Source: Micromonospora arborensis (lineage in GTDB: Bacteria; Actinomycetota; Actinomycetes; Mycobacteriales; Micromonosporaceae). Taken from it: 64,000 nt of DNA. Below the pieces are notes generated by a model. It was given only the letters and a program-made list of their open reading frames with translations. It did not search any database and was not told where the DNA came from. Both the position numbers and the translations under genes were made by a program. Location: positions 62,001 through 126,000 of the forward strand of contig NZ_PYBV01000019.1 in assembly GCF_003205615.1 (NCBI RefSeq), written 5' to 3'. This document shows positions 24,176 through 32,411 of this stretch, piece by piece (position 1 is the first letter of the stretch; the number at the start of each line of letters is the position of its first letter).

Positions 24176-25366
24176 TCAAGCTGCGGCGCGGACCGTGGGT
24201 GCGGGTCGGGTGAAGGTCTTGCGGTCGCGGATAAGTGCCCACAGGACGTCGACGCGTCGTCGGGCGAGGGCGAGTATGGCCTGGCGGTGGTTCTTTCCTT
24301 CGGCGCCTTTCCTCTCGTAATAGGCACGCGAGGTTGGGCATTCCCTGGCGGCGGTGAAAGCGGCCATCCACAGAATGTGCCGCAGCCTGCGGTGGTATCG
24401 GCGGGGCTGCCGATGGTTCCCGGACACAGTGCCGGAGTCGCGGGAAACGGGTGCCAGGCCGGCGTGGGCGGCGAGTTTCGCCGGGCTGTCGTACTCGGTC
24501 ATGCCAGCGGTATGGACGAGCAGTTCCGCAGTCAGCAGGGGACCCATGCCTGGCAGGCTCCCGATGATCGGCGCCAGCGGGTGCTGGTCGAGCTGTTCGG
24601 CGATGAGGTCGTCGACGGCGGCGATGCGTTGTTCGATGGCGAGGATCTCGGTGGCCATCTGCCCGACGACCACGGCGGCGGCACGTTGGCCGGGCAGGTT
24701 TACGGTCTGCTGTCGTGCGGCGGTGACCATCGCCTCGGCGACTTGGACGGCGTTCTTGACGTGCCCGCGGCGGAGCAGGGCGGTGATCCGGTCGACGCCG
24801 GCGTGCCGGATCGCGGCCGGTGTCTGCCAGCACGCCAGGACCATCATCGGGGCTTTGCGGTTCAGGTCGACCGCGCGCTCCAGGGCGGGGCTGATCCCGG
24901 TGAGCAGTTCCTGCACCCGAAACAGGGTGGCGACGCGCTGCCCTACGAGGTCCGCGCGGTAGCCCGTCAAAACTGTCAGCTCGGCAAGCAGCCGGTCAGA
25001 CGGTTCCAGAATCGGGATGTCGGGGCGCATGCGGATGGTCTGTGCGATGACCACCGCGTCGCGGGCATCGGTCTTGTTCTCCCCGGCGAACACGGCTGCC
25101 ATGTGGAACGCGACGGTTCCGGAAACGTAGCGAACCTGGACCTGACGCCGCCAGAGCAGGGTCAGCAGCAGCGCCGACAGACCGGTGGTGACATCGACCG
25201 CCCAGCACACCGGGCGGCCGTGCGTCGACACCTCGGCCATGACAGTCAGGAGTGCGGTCTCTTCATTGGCGACCCGACGGGAGTCGACCAGCCGGCCGTC
25301 GCCATCAACGGCGGCGACATGGTGGTGGGCCTTGCCGATGTCCACGCCGATCCACAGCTTCGCCAC
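24176..25366 (-). mobile_element. IS110 family transposase (DEDD recombinase), apparently intact
   Basis: A 396-residue protein. The N-terminal DEDD RuvC-like domain has 'WIGVDIGKAHHHVAAVD' and 'KTDARDAVVIAQTIR'; the C-terminal Transposase_20 domain has 'IGSLPGMGPLLTAELL' and ends with the serine-containing segment 'AHAGLAPVSRDSG' followed by 'RRLRHILWMAAF'. It catalyses site-specific insertion without terminal inverted repeats, guided by a bridge RNA from the element's non-coding end. The full length suggests it may still be active. It abuts copy B of the tRNA repeat on the left; its outer ends could not be fixed. Confidence 0.93.
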
Positions 25367-25406
25367 CCTCGCGCTCCTTCACTTGGTCGGGTTTCTCGGT
25401 CGGCCC

Positions 25407-25498
25407 GTCGTCTGTGGATTCGGTTTGCCGGCACCTTCTTAGGAGGCGAACGCAGGTCGCAGATCTCCATCAGCGGTCTACCGAATCTCGCAGACGAC
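25407..25498 (-). ncRNA. Candidate IS110 bridge RNA (structured upstream region)
   Basis: Directly upstream of the transposase gene, GTCGTCTG (25407-25414) pairs with CAGACGAC (25491-25498) and GATTCGG (25417-25423) with CCGAATC (25481-25487), with a 2/3-base internal loop, enclosing 57 bases. Bridge RNAs of IS110 elements are encoded in just this position, in the transposase direction, with long stems around guide loops. The transcript ends and guides are not established. Confidence 0.5.
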
Positions 25499-25782
25499 GA
25501 ATCGGCGGGTGGCATCTCCTACCGTGAGCCAAGCGATCTCGACGAAACACACGCAGCCATACCCACCGCTCCCGGGCATCAGGGGCTACGGCTTCCGGTG
25601 CCGCGCCCGCTCAACCCGGCCCGCCCGCGGAGCGAGATGTGGGTGGCACCTTGAGGCTCAGCCACGATCACGGCGGAACACACTTCAGCCATCCCCACCC
25701 TCGGCCCTGCGGGCGCGGCAACCCTGAGCCGGCCGCCGTTCCGCGACTAGCCTGATTACACGCCAACCGTCGCGGCAGCGGC

Positions 25783-26355
25783 TTGAATAGCGATGTGCAG
25801 GTCAACAGGGGCGGGCGGGACTGGCGCATCGGCGCCGCCGCCGACGTGGGCTGGATCGCCGGGCACACCACTGCCGGCGTCTCGATCACCACCGCCATCC
25901 CGCCGGTCTTCGACGCCTACGCCACCACGTACCAGGCTTACGACGTCACCGCCGCCGCCTACGAGCACGCCCTGGTCGAGGACCTCATCGCGCACACCCC
26001 AGAGCAGCCGTGGTGGCTGGCCTACCTCGACACCGGCGCCCACGACGTCGTCTTCCCCTACGCCCCGAGGGTGTTCCTCTACTGGAACTGGCCCTACGTG
26101 CTGGTTCAGGCCGGCCCCGAGCAAGCCCTCACCTGGCGCACCGGTGGGCACATCCGCCACCCGCACGGCGCGCTCCCCGACCTGTTCTTCCCCGCCGACC
26201 GGTCATGGCTGGTTTCCGCGCTCTGGGACGACACCTGGACCTGCATCGGCGGCCCGACACCCGTGATCCACGCCCTCGAACGCGACCCCGTTGCCAATGC
26301 CCGCCAGGTCCGACCCGACGAGGACGCGCTGCCAGCAGGACTGGTCCGCGAGTGA
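25783..26355 (+). CDS. Hypothetical protein (190 aa)
   Basis: A Trp- and Asp-rich soluble protein (AYLDTGAHDVVFPYAPRVF, LYWNWPYVLVQAG, FFPADRSWLVSALWDDTWTCIGG). I do not recognise a family; the run of beta strands with tryptophans resembles small SMI1-like immunity folds, but no diagnostic motif supports that. The start is unclear: TTG 25783 and GTG 25795 are both in frame and neither has a good ribosome site. It follows the IS110 upstream region and is read opposite to the neighbouring sigma operon. Confidence 0.65.
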   Translation: MNSDVQVNRGGRDWRIGAAADVGWIAGHTTAGVSITTAIPPVFDAYATTYQAYDVTAAAYEHALVEDLIAHTPEQPWWLAYLDTGAHDVVFPYAPRVFLYWNWPYVLVQAGPEQALTWRTGGHIRHPHGALPDLFFPADRSWLVSALWDDTWTCIGGPTPVIHALERDPVANARQVRPDEDALPAGLVRE

Positions 26356-26401
26356 CGACCGAACCAGGACCGAGCCGGTCCACAGGTTCGCGAACCTCTG
26401 G

Positions 26402-27193
26402 TTATTGGATCGGTAGCCGGACGATAGACGGGTCGACGAGCGTGACGCCGGTGGCAGTACGCACGTGCAGCTTGCTGCCGGCGAATTCGCCACGATCGCT
26501 GGGCCACCACACACCCCAGATGCCGTTCCTCAGCGTGGCGCTCACTCGAAGTCCATTCGCCAGTACCACGTCGACGCCAGTCACCGCGGCACCGCTCAGG
26601 CCGAACATCTGGAAGGCTTGAATGCCGCCCTCTGGCTGCTTCTGCAAAACGCCGCCGAGCACCAGCACGGCACTGTCTTGCGGCTTGGTGAACGGTTTGT
26701 CGGAGACGGTGGCCGCCATGAGGTTGAGCCCATTGCGCCCGTCGGCCTTCAGACCAGACAGAGCGATCAAGGGGTCCCTGGAGGTGCCGCTACCCATTGA
26801 GACATCGACGCAAAAGGTGAAACCGCCGCGTCGATCGACCAGCACCTCCCGTCGGGCGGCGGCCTCCGGGCGCGCCGGGACGCCTCCGACGCCCACTCCG
26901 CCGACGCCGAGGTCGCTGCATTTCGAAGCCCAGCCCTCGATGTCTTCATCCGAGGCGGTCAGTGGTGGAGCGGCCTGCGGGACGGGCGTCCAAGCGGCAT
27001 AATTCTGCGGCGGCGGATCGGGGTCGACCGCGAGCGCGATGAAGCCGACTGCCGCGGTCAGGGCAGTGAGGCCACCGGCTATGGCGATACGCCGGTTCCG
27101 AATCGACACAGCCCCACGCGAGGCCTGAGCAACCAGCATTCGCCGAACGTCGCTCTGGCGCTGTGGGTCCAGGCGGGATCGCAGCTCAGTCAT
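26402..27193 (-). CDS. Membrane protein encoded with the ECF sigma factor (probable anti-sigma partner)
   Basis: A 263-residue protein: a short basic cytosolic N terminus (about 40 residues, RLDPQRQSDVRRMLVAQ), one membrane helix at about 42-63 (RRIAIAGGLTALTAAVGFIAL), then a 200-residue extracytoplasmic domain with two cysteines and a Gly-rich stretch. It lacks the H-x3-C-x2-C zinc motif of classic anti-sigma factors. Its ATG overlaps the sigma gene stop by 4 bases, so the two are co-translated, which is the main reason to propose a sensor or anti-sigma role. Confidence 0.68.
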   Translation of the reverse strand: MTELRSRLDPQRQSDVRRMLVAQASRGAVSIRNRRIAIAGGLTALTAAVGFIALAVDPDPPPQNYAAWTPVPQAAPPLTASDEDIEGWASKCSDLGVGGVGVGGVPARPEAAARREVLVDRRGGFTFCVDVSMGSGTSRDPLIALSGLKADGRNGLNLMAATVSDKPFTKPQDSAVLVLGGVLQKQPEGGIQAFQMFGLSGAAVTGVDVVLANGLRVSATLRNGIWGVWWPSDRGEFAGSKLHVRTATGVTLVDPSIVRLPIQ

Positions 27194-27819
27194 GGCATCT
27201 CCTGTCGCTGAGTCGGGGCGGCGACCGGGCAGGTCGCGGGATCGACGATGTTCAGTGAGCCTGTCTCGGCATTGAGCCGGGACCGGGCCCGCGACAACCG
27301 CGACCGGACGGTGCCCACTGGCACGCCGAGCGCCACTGCCGCCTCGGCATATGTGAGGCCCTGCCAGACACAGAGCAACAGCACGTCGCGGTCGGGCGGC
27401 CTCAGTCGCTCGAGGGCTGCCCGCAACCGGGCCAGATGTCGCTCGTCGTCGAGCCGGCCGGCGACCTCCTCGGCGTGGTCGGGCGTGGCGGGAGCGGGCG
27501 CCAGCCGTTCCAGCGCCCGTCGATGCCGCACCGCGGTCCGCCAGCGATGCTGAATCGTCCGGCGTGCGATCCCGTACAACCACGGCAGCGCGTTGCCATC
27601 GACGAGTTCGACCTCACCCCGCCGACGCCACGCCTCCAGGAACACGATGGAGACCAGATCGTCGGCTGCGTCGATCGAGCCGGTCCGGCGGGCACAGAAT
27701 GCCCGGACCGCCCCGCCGTGCCGATCAAAGAGCACACCGAAGCACTCGGCCTCCCCTTGGCGTGCCCGCTGCCACAGCTCGCCGTCGTCGGCCCGGATCA
27801 TGTCCGCCGTCTCGCTCAC
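27190..27819 (-). CDS. ECF RNA polymerase sigma factor
   Basis: A 209-residue group IV sigma factor. Region 2 spans about residues 20-95 ('CFGVLFDRHGGAVRAFC', 'DLVSIVFLEAWRRR', 'PWLYGIARRTIQHRWR') and region 4 about 135-185 ('RPPDRDVLLLCVWQGLTYAEAAVALGVPVGTV', then 'RSRLSRARSRL'). A short extension follows. It heads a two-gene operon with a membrane protein that overlaps it by 4 bases. Regulated genes are unknown. The 27820-28014 interval upstream has no gene. Confidence 0.92.
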   Translation of the reverse strand: MSETADMIRADDGELWQRARQGEAECFGVLFDRHGGAVRAFCARRTGSIDAADDLVSIVFLEAWRRRGEVELVDGNALPWLYGIARRTIQHRWRTAVRHRRALERLAPAPATPDHAEEVAGRLDDERHLARLRAALERLRPPDRDVLLLCVWQGLTYAEAAVALGVPVGTVRSRLSRARSRLNAETGSLNIVDPATCPVAAPTQRQEMP

Positions 27820-28014
27820 ACTCTCTAATGACCGTCGCGCCTGTCAGGTTCCACTTCTGGTAGCCCTACATCTGAACCAGCGCCCAGCGTGCTCGCCACA
27901 GCCGGCTCAGGTTTTTGTGACCCCGACGAGCTGGCGTAGCGCGGTGAAAGATCGCAGAAGGGGCATCTAAACCGCCCGGCGCGCCCACTGATCAGGGCTT
28001 ACGTTACTTTTGTT

Positions 28015-28044
28015 TGATCTTCTGCAAGCGAGCATCCGCAAGGC
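28015..28044 (+). repeat. Dispersed 29-30 bp motif, copy 2
   Basis: The copy starts TGATCTTCTGCAAGCGAGC and ends ATCCGCAAGGC. It lies in the 462-base gap (27820-28281) between the ECF sigma gene and the antitoxin gene, which otherwise holds only the palindrome at 28243. Confidence 0.65.
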
Positions 28045-28242
28045 CCGAATGCGACAAGGGCAGAGATCGACTACTTCAGGCAATCACCCTACAGACACTG
28101 AAGAAGTCGGATGACCTGCTTCACTCGGTCCCGAGGCGGCGGTCCATCCCCACCAGACACACGTGCCACCCCCACCATGCATGCACCCGTGGGGGCTCGG
28201 GATTCGTAGCCTCATCACGACGGGCAAGAGGATGCCGCAAGA

Positions 28243-28260
28243 GGCCAAGCATGCTTGGCC
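28243..28260. promoter_or_regulatory. 18-bp perfect palindrome, probable operator of the antitoxin gene
   Basis: GGCCAAGCATGCTTGGCC is self-complementary over all 18 bases; TTGGCCAA at 28255-28262 overlaps its right half as a second palindrome. A TAGGCT box (28269-28274) then lies 7 bases before ATG 28282, so the palindrome covers the promoter region of a probably leaderless gene, as expected for an autoregulating antitoxin. Confidence 0.68.
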
Positions 28261-28281
28261 AAGCGTAGTAGGCTGACGGTC

Positions 28282-28848
28282 ATGGGTCGGTTCTCCGAGG
28301 ACGAGCTGCACGCGGTTGTCTCCCGGTACGAGGCGACGCGGGCGCAGGCGTTGACCGAACGGGACGAGCAGCTGCGGGCGTTTCACGCGGCCGGCTGGCG
28401 GCCGGTGGATCTGCAGCGGGTCACCGGGTACAGCCGGGAGACGATCCGTCAGGCGCTACGACCGGAAGTCCGACGGGCGACCAACATCAGCCGGCGCAGG
28501 ACACCACCCCAGCCGCCGGCGGACTACCGGCCCTACGGTGACCGGAAGCCCTACGTCGTGGCCGAAATCCTTACCGCGCTGCACGGCCCGACCGAAGGCA
28601 CAGTGACACTTCCGCCTCATCTCGACTGGTCCGGGCACGCCGAGTACGACCTGAATCGGCCCGCACGCCTGGCCAGCATGTACAAGGTGGTGCTCACCGA
28701 AGCCAGCACGGCCGAGGACCTCAATGCCTGGCTCGACGCCGACCTCCTCCGGCGGCTCTGGCCCACCCTGTGGCTGCCACCCCAACTCCGGCAGCGCTGG
28801 GAGGAAGCCTTCCCCGAACTCGCCGCGACCCGCAGCGACGCGGCGTAG
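28282..28848 (+). CDS. Putative antitoxin/regulator paired with AbiEii-type toxin
   Basis: A 188-residue protein with an N-terminal coiled or helical part (EDELHAVVSRYEATRAQAL) and a helix-turn-helix-like 'WRPVDLQRVTGYSRETIRQAL' at about residues 42-62. The C-terminal half is of unknown type ('PPQLRQRWEEAFPEL'). It immediately precedes an AbiEii-family nucleotidyltransferase, and its promoter holds an 18-base palindrome, so an autoregulating antitoxin is the best reading. A start 9 codons upstream would include the TAGGCT box and is less likely. Confidence 0.62.
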   Translation: MGRFSEDELHAVVSRYEATRAQALTERDEQLRAFHAAGWRPVDLQRVTGYSRETIRQALRPEVRRATNISRRRTPPQPPADYRPYGDRKPYVVAEILTALHGPTEGTVTLPPHLDWSGHAEYDLNRPARLASMYKVVLTEASTAEDLNAWLDADLLRRLWPTLWLPPQLRQRWEEAFPELAATRSDAA

Positions 28849-28850
28849 CG

Positions 28851-29524
28851 GTGGACCCCTTCCACGAACGCCTCGCCCGTAGCGGGCTCGGGGCGGCCGA
28901 TCGGTACGGCTTCGCTCTGGCCGGCGGTTACGCGGTGCAGGCCGCCGGGCTTCTGGAGCAGCCCAGCGAGGACGTCGACCTGTTCACCGCCTGGGACCCG
29001 CCGCAAGGAGTTCACCGCCGCAGTCACCGCCGTCGTGCACGCCTACCGCGACGACGGACTGACCGTCGAGACCGAGCGGCAGTACGACACCTTCGCCCGG
29101 CTGGCTGTCACCGACGGCGTGCGGGTCTCCAAGGTCGAACTCGGCGTGGACTGGCGTGCCAACGAACCGATCCTCATGGCGATCGGACCGGTACTACACC
29201 CCGACGACGCGGTAGCGAACAAGATGAGCGCCCTCTACGGACGAGCGTTCGCCCGGGACTTCATCGACATCGACGCCACACTCCGATCCGGCCGCTACAC
29301 CCGCGAAAACCTCCTCACCCTCGTGCAGCGCGCCGACCGCGGTTTCGACCGGCGCGTCTTCGCCGACGCCCTCGGACAAAGCCGCCCTGCTCGATCCTGA
29401 GGACTTCGCCCAGTACGGCGTCACCGGCCGAGCGCTGGACGATCTCCGCAACCGATTCGCCGAATGGCGCCGTGATCTGCTCAGCGAGGAGGAATCTGCT
29501 CGACCCGACGGCTCCGTCAGCTAG
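28851..29524 (+). pseudogene. AbiEii/AbiGii-type nucleotidyltransferase toxin with two frameshifts
   Basis: The gene opens at GTG 28851 (2 bases after the antitoxin stop) with 'FALAGGYAVQAAGLLEQPSEDVDLF', the GG(x)...D-x-D nucleotidyltransferase signature. Around 28995-29005 the matching frame shifts ('EFTAAVTAVVHAYRDDGL' continues one frame over), runs through 'HPDDAVANKMSALYGRAFARDFIDI', and at about 29370-29376 shifts again in the same direction to 'DKAALLDPEDFAQYG', ending at TAG 29524. Corrected, the product is a normal-length AbiEii toxin. Either it is a dead toxin or two single-base errors exist in the assembly. Confidence 0.75.
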
Positions 29525-29533
29525 CGCTCCAGC

Positions 29534-29562
29534 TGATCTTCGGCAAGCGATCGCAGCAAGGC
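29534..29562 (+). repeat. Dispersed 29-30 bp motif, copy 3
   Basis: TGATCTTCGGCAAGCGATC then GCAGCAAGGC. It begins 9 bases after the AbiEii stop codon and lies between it and the IS3 fragment. Confidence 0.65.
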
Positions 29563-29594
29563 CGCAAAACGACCGGCACACAGCGCCCTCACCG

Positions 29595-29749
29595 CGAGTC
29601 TCGCGGTTCCTCTTCACCCAGTTAGCCAGGGTCCCGCTGTTGATCCCCAGGTCGCGGGCGACCTGAGCGATCGACTTGCCCGTCTCACGCACGATGCACA
29701 CCGCGCCCGCCCGAAACTCCGGATCGAACTGGCGTCTCGTCTCAGCCAT
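29595..29749 (-). mobile_element. Truncated IS3-family OrfA (transposase N terminus)
   Basis: From ATG 29749 the first 50 codons read like IS3-family OrfA ('RRQFDPEFRAGAVCIVRETGKSIAQVARDLGI', then 'SGTLANWVKRNRE'), a helix-turn-helix of the HTH_Tnp_1 type. Beyond about 29595 the similarity stops and the frame runs into sequence from the AbiE side. OrfB is absent. The gap to the NRPS cluster (29750-29875) holds no gene. Confidence 0.75.
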
Positions 29750-29875
29750 GAACCTCTATCCCTGAAGCTCTGGCCTCCACGCTACGAGGGGAAGGGCAGT
29801 CGAGGACGTGTTCAGGGTCTGCTCCGGCGGCCTCCAGGGCATGACCGACCACCGCTCCATCACCGCGGAGGGACC

Positions 29876-31696
29876 TCAGGTGCTGGACAAAGCGGTGGCC
29901 AGGGTGCGCGGGGTCGGATTGCGCATCAGGTCCACAAGTCGTAGCGCGATGCCATGGGCGCGCATCTCGGCGAGGACGCTTACCGCTTGTGCCGAGTTGC
30001 CACCGACGACAAAGAAGTCGTCCTCTGGCCCGACGTCGGTGCTCAGGGTTCGAGCCCAGATGTGCTGGATGCGGCTGGTAAGGTCGCCGCCCGCCGAGGA
30101 GGGACCGGACGTTCCGGCGGTGGGCTCAGGCAACGCCGAGACGTCGAGCTTTCCGTTGACCGTCAGCGGAAGCGCGTCCAGTACGGTGAGGGTGGCCGGG
30201 GTCATGTATGCGGGCAGCGAGGCGCCGGCATGCGAGGCGACGTCATCGGTGTCCAACGTGCCCGCGCCCGCCGGCACGAGGTAGGCGTCGAGACGGGCAG
30301 TGTTCGGGTCGTCGGCGACCGCCATGCGCACCACCACTGCCGAGGCGCTGACGCCGGGGTGTCTTTGCAGCACAGCGCGGATCTCGTCGAGTTCTATGCG
30401 GTGGCCTCGAATCTTGACCTGGTTGTCCAGTCTGCCCAGATGCTCCAAGCTACCGTCGGGTAACATCCTGCCGAGGTCGCCGCTGCGATACATGATCCCG
30501 CCGCGGAACGGATCCGGCGGAAATCGTTGCGAGGTCAGTTTGTGCCGGTTGAGGTAGCCGAGCGCCACGCCGGCACCGCCGACGTAGATCTCTCCGGTCT
30601 GGCCCAACTGGACGGGCGAGCCGTGCTCGTCGAGAACGTAGACGTACCAGCCGGGTAGCGGCCTTCCAACCGACCGGGAGGCCGCCTCGGCGAGCGCCCG
30701 GGTGATCGTCTGCTCGGTGACGTGCACGGTGGTCTCGGTGATGCCGAACATGTTGACGACGCGACATCTCGGGTGGGCGTCGAGCCAGGGCAACAGAACC
30801 TGGGGGTCCAGTGGTTCCCCGCCGAAGATCAGCATCCGCACGTCGACCTGGTCGTGCGGCACTGCGAGCAGTTGGGCGAAGGCCGACGGCGTCTGGTTGA
30901 GCACGGTAACCGACTCGCGGACCAGGAGGTCGCGGAACCGCTCAGGGCTTCGGGAGTCTAGAGCGGTCACGACGACGAGCCGACCACCGGTCAGCAGGCA
31001 GCCCCAGATCTCCCAGACGGAGAAGTCGAACGCGCTGGAGTGGAACAGGGTCCACACGTCGCTCCCGGCGAACTGGTACTCGCCCCTGGTGGCCCCGATC
31101 AGCCAGGTCACATTCCGGTGCGGGACCACGACCCCCTTCGGCTGCCCGGTGGATCCGGAGGTGTAGATGATGTAGGCGGGATCGTCCGGCGTGCGAGCAG
31201 CGGTGGCGCGGCCAGGGTCTGCGAGCCTGCGCAGATCCTTGGGAGACATGCATCTCGCCGGGACCGGCAGACCGGTCAGCCCGGTGATCACGACGCTCGC
31301 GCCGGCGTCGCGGACGGTGTGGTTGATCCTGCCCACCGGATACGACGGGTCGGTCGGCACGTACACCGCGCCCGCCTTCAGCACGCCGAGCAGCACCCCG
31401 ACCAGTTCGGCGGATCGGTCGAGGCACACGACCACCGCGTCACCCGGGGCGACCCCGAGGGTGATCAGCCCGCGCGCCACCTCGTCGGCGTGCGCTGCCA
31501 GTTCCGCGAAGGTCAGGCTCGTGGCGCCGTCGGTGACCGCGACCGCGTCGGGTGTGCCGGCGGCGACCCGGTCGAACGCCGAGGTGATCGTCTCGGGATC
31601 GACGTCCACCGACCGTGGCGACTCGCCGAGCGCGATCAGCTCGGCGGTGGGAAGGTCGTCGCGGATCAGGCCGCGCCGTTCAGATGAGGGGTCCAC
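29876..31696 (-). CDS. NRPS adenylation-thiolation didomain, threonine-type code
   Basis: A 606-residue A-T protein with no condensation domain. A3 is 'YIIYTSGSTGQPKGV', A8 'YRSGDLGRMLPDGSLEHLGR' and A10 'NGKLDVSAL'; the T domain is at about 530-600 with 'FFVVGGNSAQAV' (phosphopantetheine Ser). Reading the ten pocket residues by alignment with GrsA (FDFSVW, VLNQTP, LIFGG, NMFGITETTVH) gives D-F-W-N-I-G-M-V-H-K, the published threonine code. It therefore probably loads L-Thr onto its own carrier. It follows the Cys-type thioesterase-like gene, overlapping it by 17 bases, and ends the operon. In this layout it is like SyrB1, NovH or NikP1 proteins, where a loaded amino acid is modified on the carrier. 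Confidence 0.9.
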   Translation of the reverse strand: MDPSSERRGLIRDDLPTAELIALGESPRSVDVDPETITSAFDRVAAGTPDAVAVTDGATSLTFAELAAHADEVARGLITLGVAPGDAVVVCLDRSAELVGVLLGVLKAGAVYVPTDPSYPVGRINHTVRDAGASVVITGLTGLPVPARCMSPKDLRRLADPGRATAARTPDDPAYIIYTSGSTGQPKGVVVPHRNVTWLIGATRGEYQFAGSDVWTLFHSSAFDFSVWEIWGCLLTGGRLVVVTALDSRSPERFRDLLVRESVTVLNQTPSAFAQLLAVPHDQVDVRMLIFGGEPLDPQVLLPWLDAHPRCRVVNMFGITETTVHVTEQTITRALAEAASRSVGRPLPGWYVYVLDEHGSPVQLGQTGEIYVGGAGVALGYLNRHKLTSQRFPPDPFRGGIMYRSGDLGRMLPDGSLEHLGRLDNQVKIRGHRIELDEIRAVLQRHPGVSASAVVVRMAVADDPNTARLDAYLVPAGAGTLDTDDVASHAGASLPAYMTPATLTVLDALPLTVNGKLDVSALPEPTAGTSGPSSAGGDLTSRIQHIWARTLSTDVGPEDDFFVVGGNSAQAVSVLAEMRAHGIALRLVDLMRNPTPRTLATALSST

Positions 31697-32411
31697 CCGA
31701 GCCCTTTCCGTGCACCGTCACGTCGATAAGCGACAGCACCCGTTCGACGCTGTCGGTCAGGTACATGTGCCCCCCGGGCAGGTCGTGCAGGGTGAAGTCC
31801 TTGCTGGTCGACGTGGACCACCCCGCCGCCTTGCCCAGGGGCACCAGCGCATCGTCCCTACCGACCACCGCGGTGATCGGAACCGGCAGCAACTCCGAGG
31901 TGCCCGGCAGGTAGTGCTCGAACATCTCCACGTCGGCACGCAACGTCGGCAGAATCAGCTCGCGCAGCTCCGGGTCGGTCATCGCGTCGTCGGCAACCCC
32001 GGCGAACTCCGCCACCCGGTCGAGGAACGCGTCGTCCGGCAGCCCGGTCGCCCCCAGCGACCGGGCTTCGCCCGGTGCCGCGGCCCCGCTGACGATCAAC
32101 GCGGCCACGGTGACGTCCGGTTCCTCGACGAGGCGGTGGGCCAGCTCGAACGCGATCAGGGCGCCGAGGCAGTGCCCGAACAACACCACCTCGCCGGCAC
32201 CGGCCAGCGTGGGCAGAAGGTCATCGACCGCCGCGTGTACGTCCCGCAACGGTGCGACGTCGATGCGCCGTTCCCGGCCAGGCAGCAACCCGGGTCGAAT
32301 GTCGAAGCGGTCACCGCACAGCGGTCGCCACCCGTGGTAATACGACGTTCCGGCGCCGGCGAACGGCAGACAGATCAACGGTGTCGGCATCGCGCCCCCC
32401 GGCTCGGTCAT
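31680..32411 (-). CDS. Type II thioesterase-fold protein with Cys nucleophile (possible aminoacyl shuttle)
   Basis: A 243-residue alpha/beta hydrolase of the TEII family: 'LICLPFAGAGTSYYHGW' at the N terminus, 'FGHCLGALIAFELA' at the nucleophile elbow, 'VVGRDDALVP' (Asp) and 'LPGGHMYL' (His). The nucleophile position has Cys where TEII enzymes have Ser (GHSMG). Cys-type alpha/beta hydrolases such as SyrC and CmaE move aminoacyl groups between carriers rather than hydrolysing them. It is encoded next to a Thr-loading A-T protein, so an aminoacyltransferase role is inferred; a slow editing thioesterase is the alternative. It overlaps the P450 stop by 4 bases. Confidence 0.85.
   Translation of the reverse strand: MTEPGGAMPTPLICLPFAGAGTSYYHGWRPLCGDRFDIRPGLLPGRERRIDVAPLRDVHAAVDDLLPTLAGAGEVVLFGHCLGALIAFELAHRLVEEPDVTVAALIVSGAAAPGEARSLGATGLPDDAFLDRVAEFAGVADDAMTDPELRELILPTLRADVEMFEHYLPGTSELLPVPITAVVGRDDALVPLGKAAGWSTSTSKDFTLHDLPGGHMYLTDSVERVLSLIDVTVHGKGSGGPLI

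Noticed and set aside
24110..25654. 514-codon plus-strand frame opposite the IS110 transposase
   Set aside because: It is an antisense shadow of the transposase; the minus-strand product has all IS110 motifs.
29595..29749. Treating 29315-29749 as one complete minus-strand gene of 144 codons
   Set aside because: Only the first 50 codons match IS3 OrfA; the remainder is antisense to the AbiEii gene.
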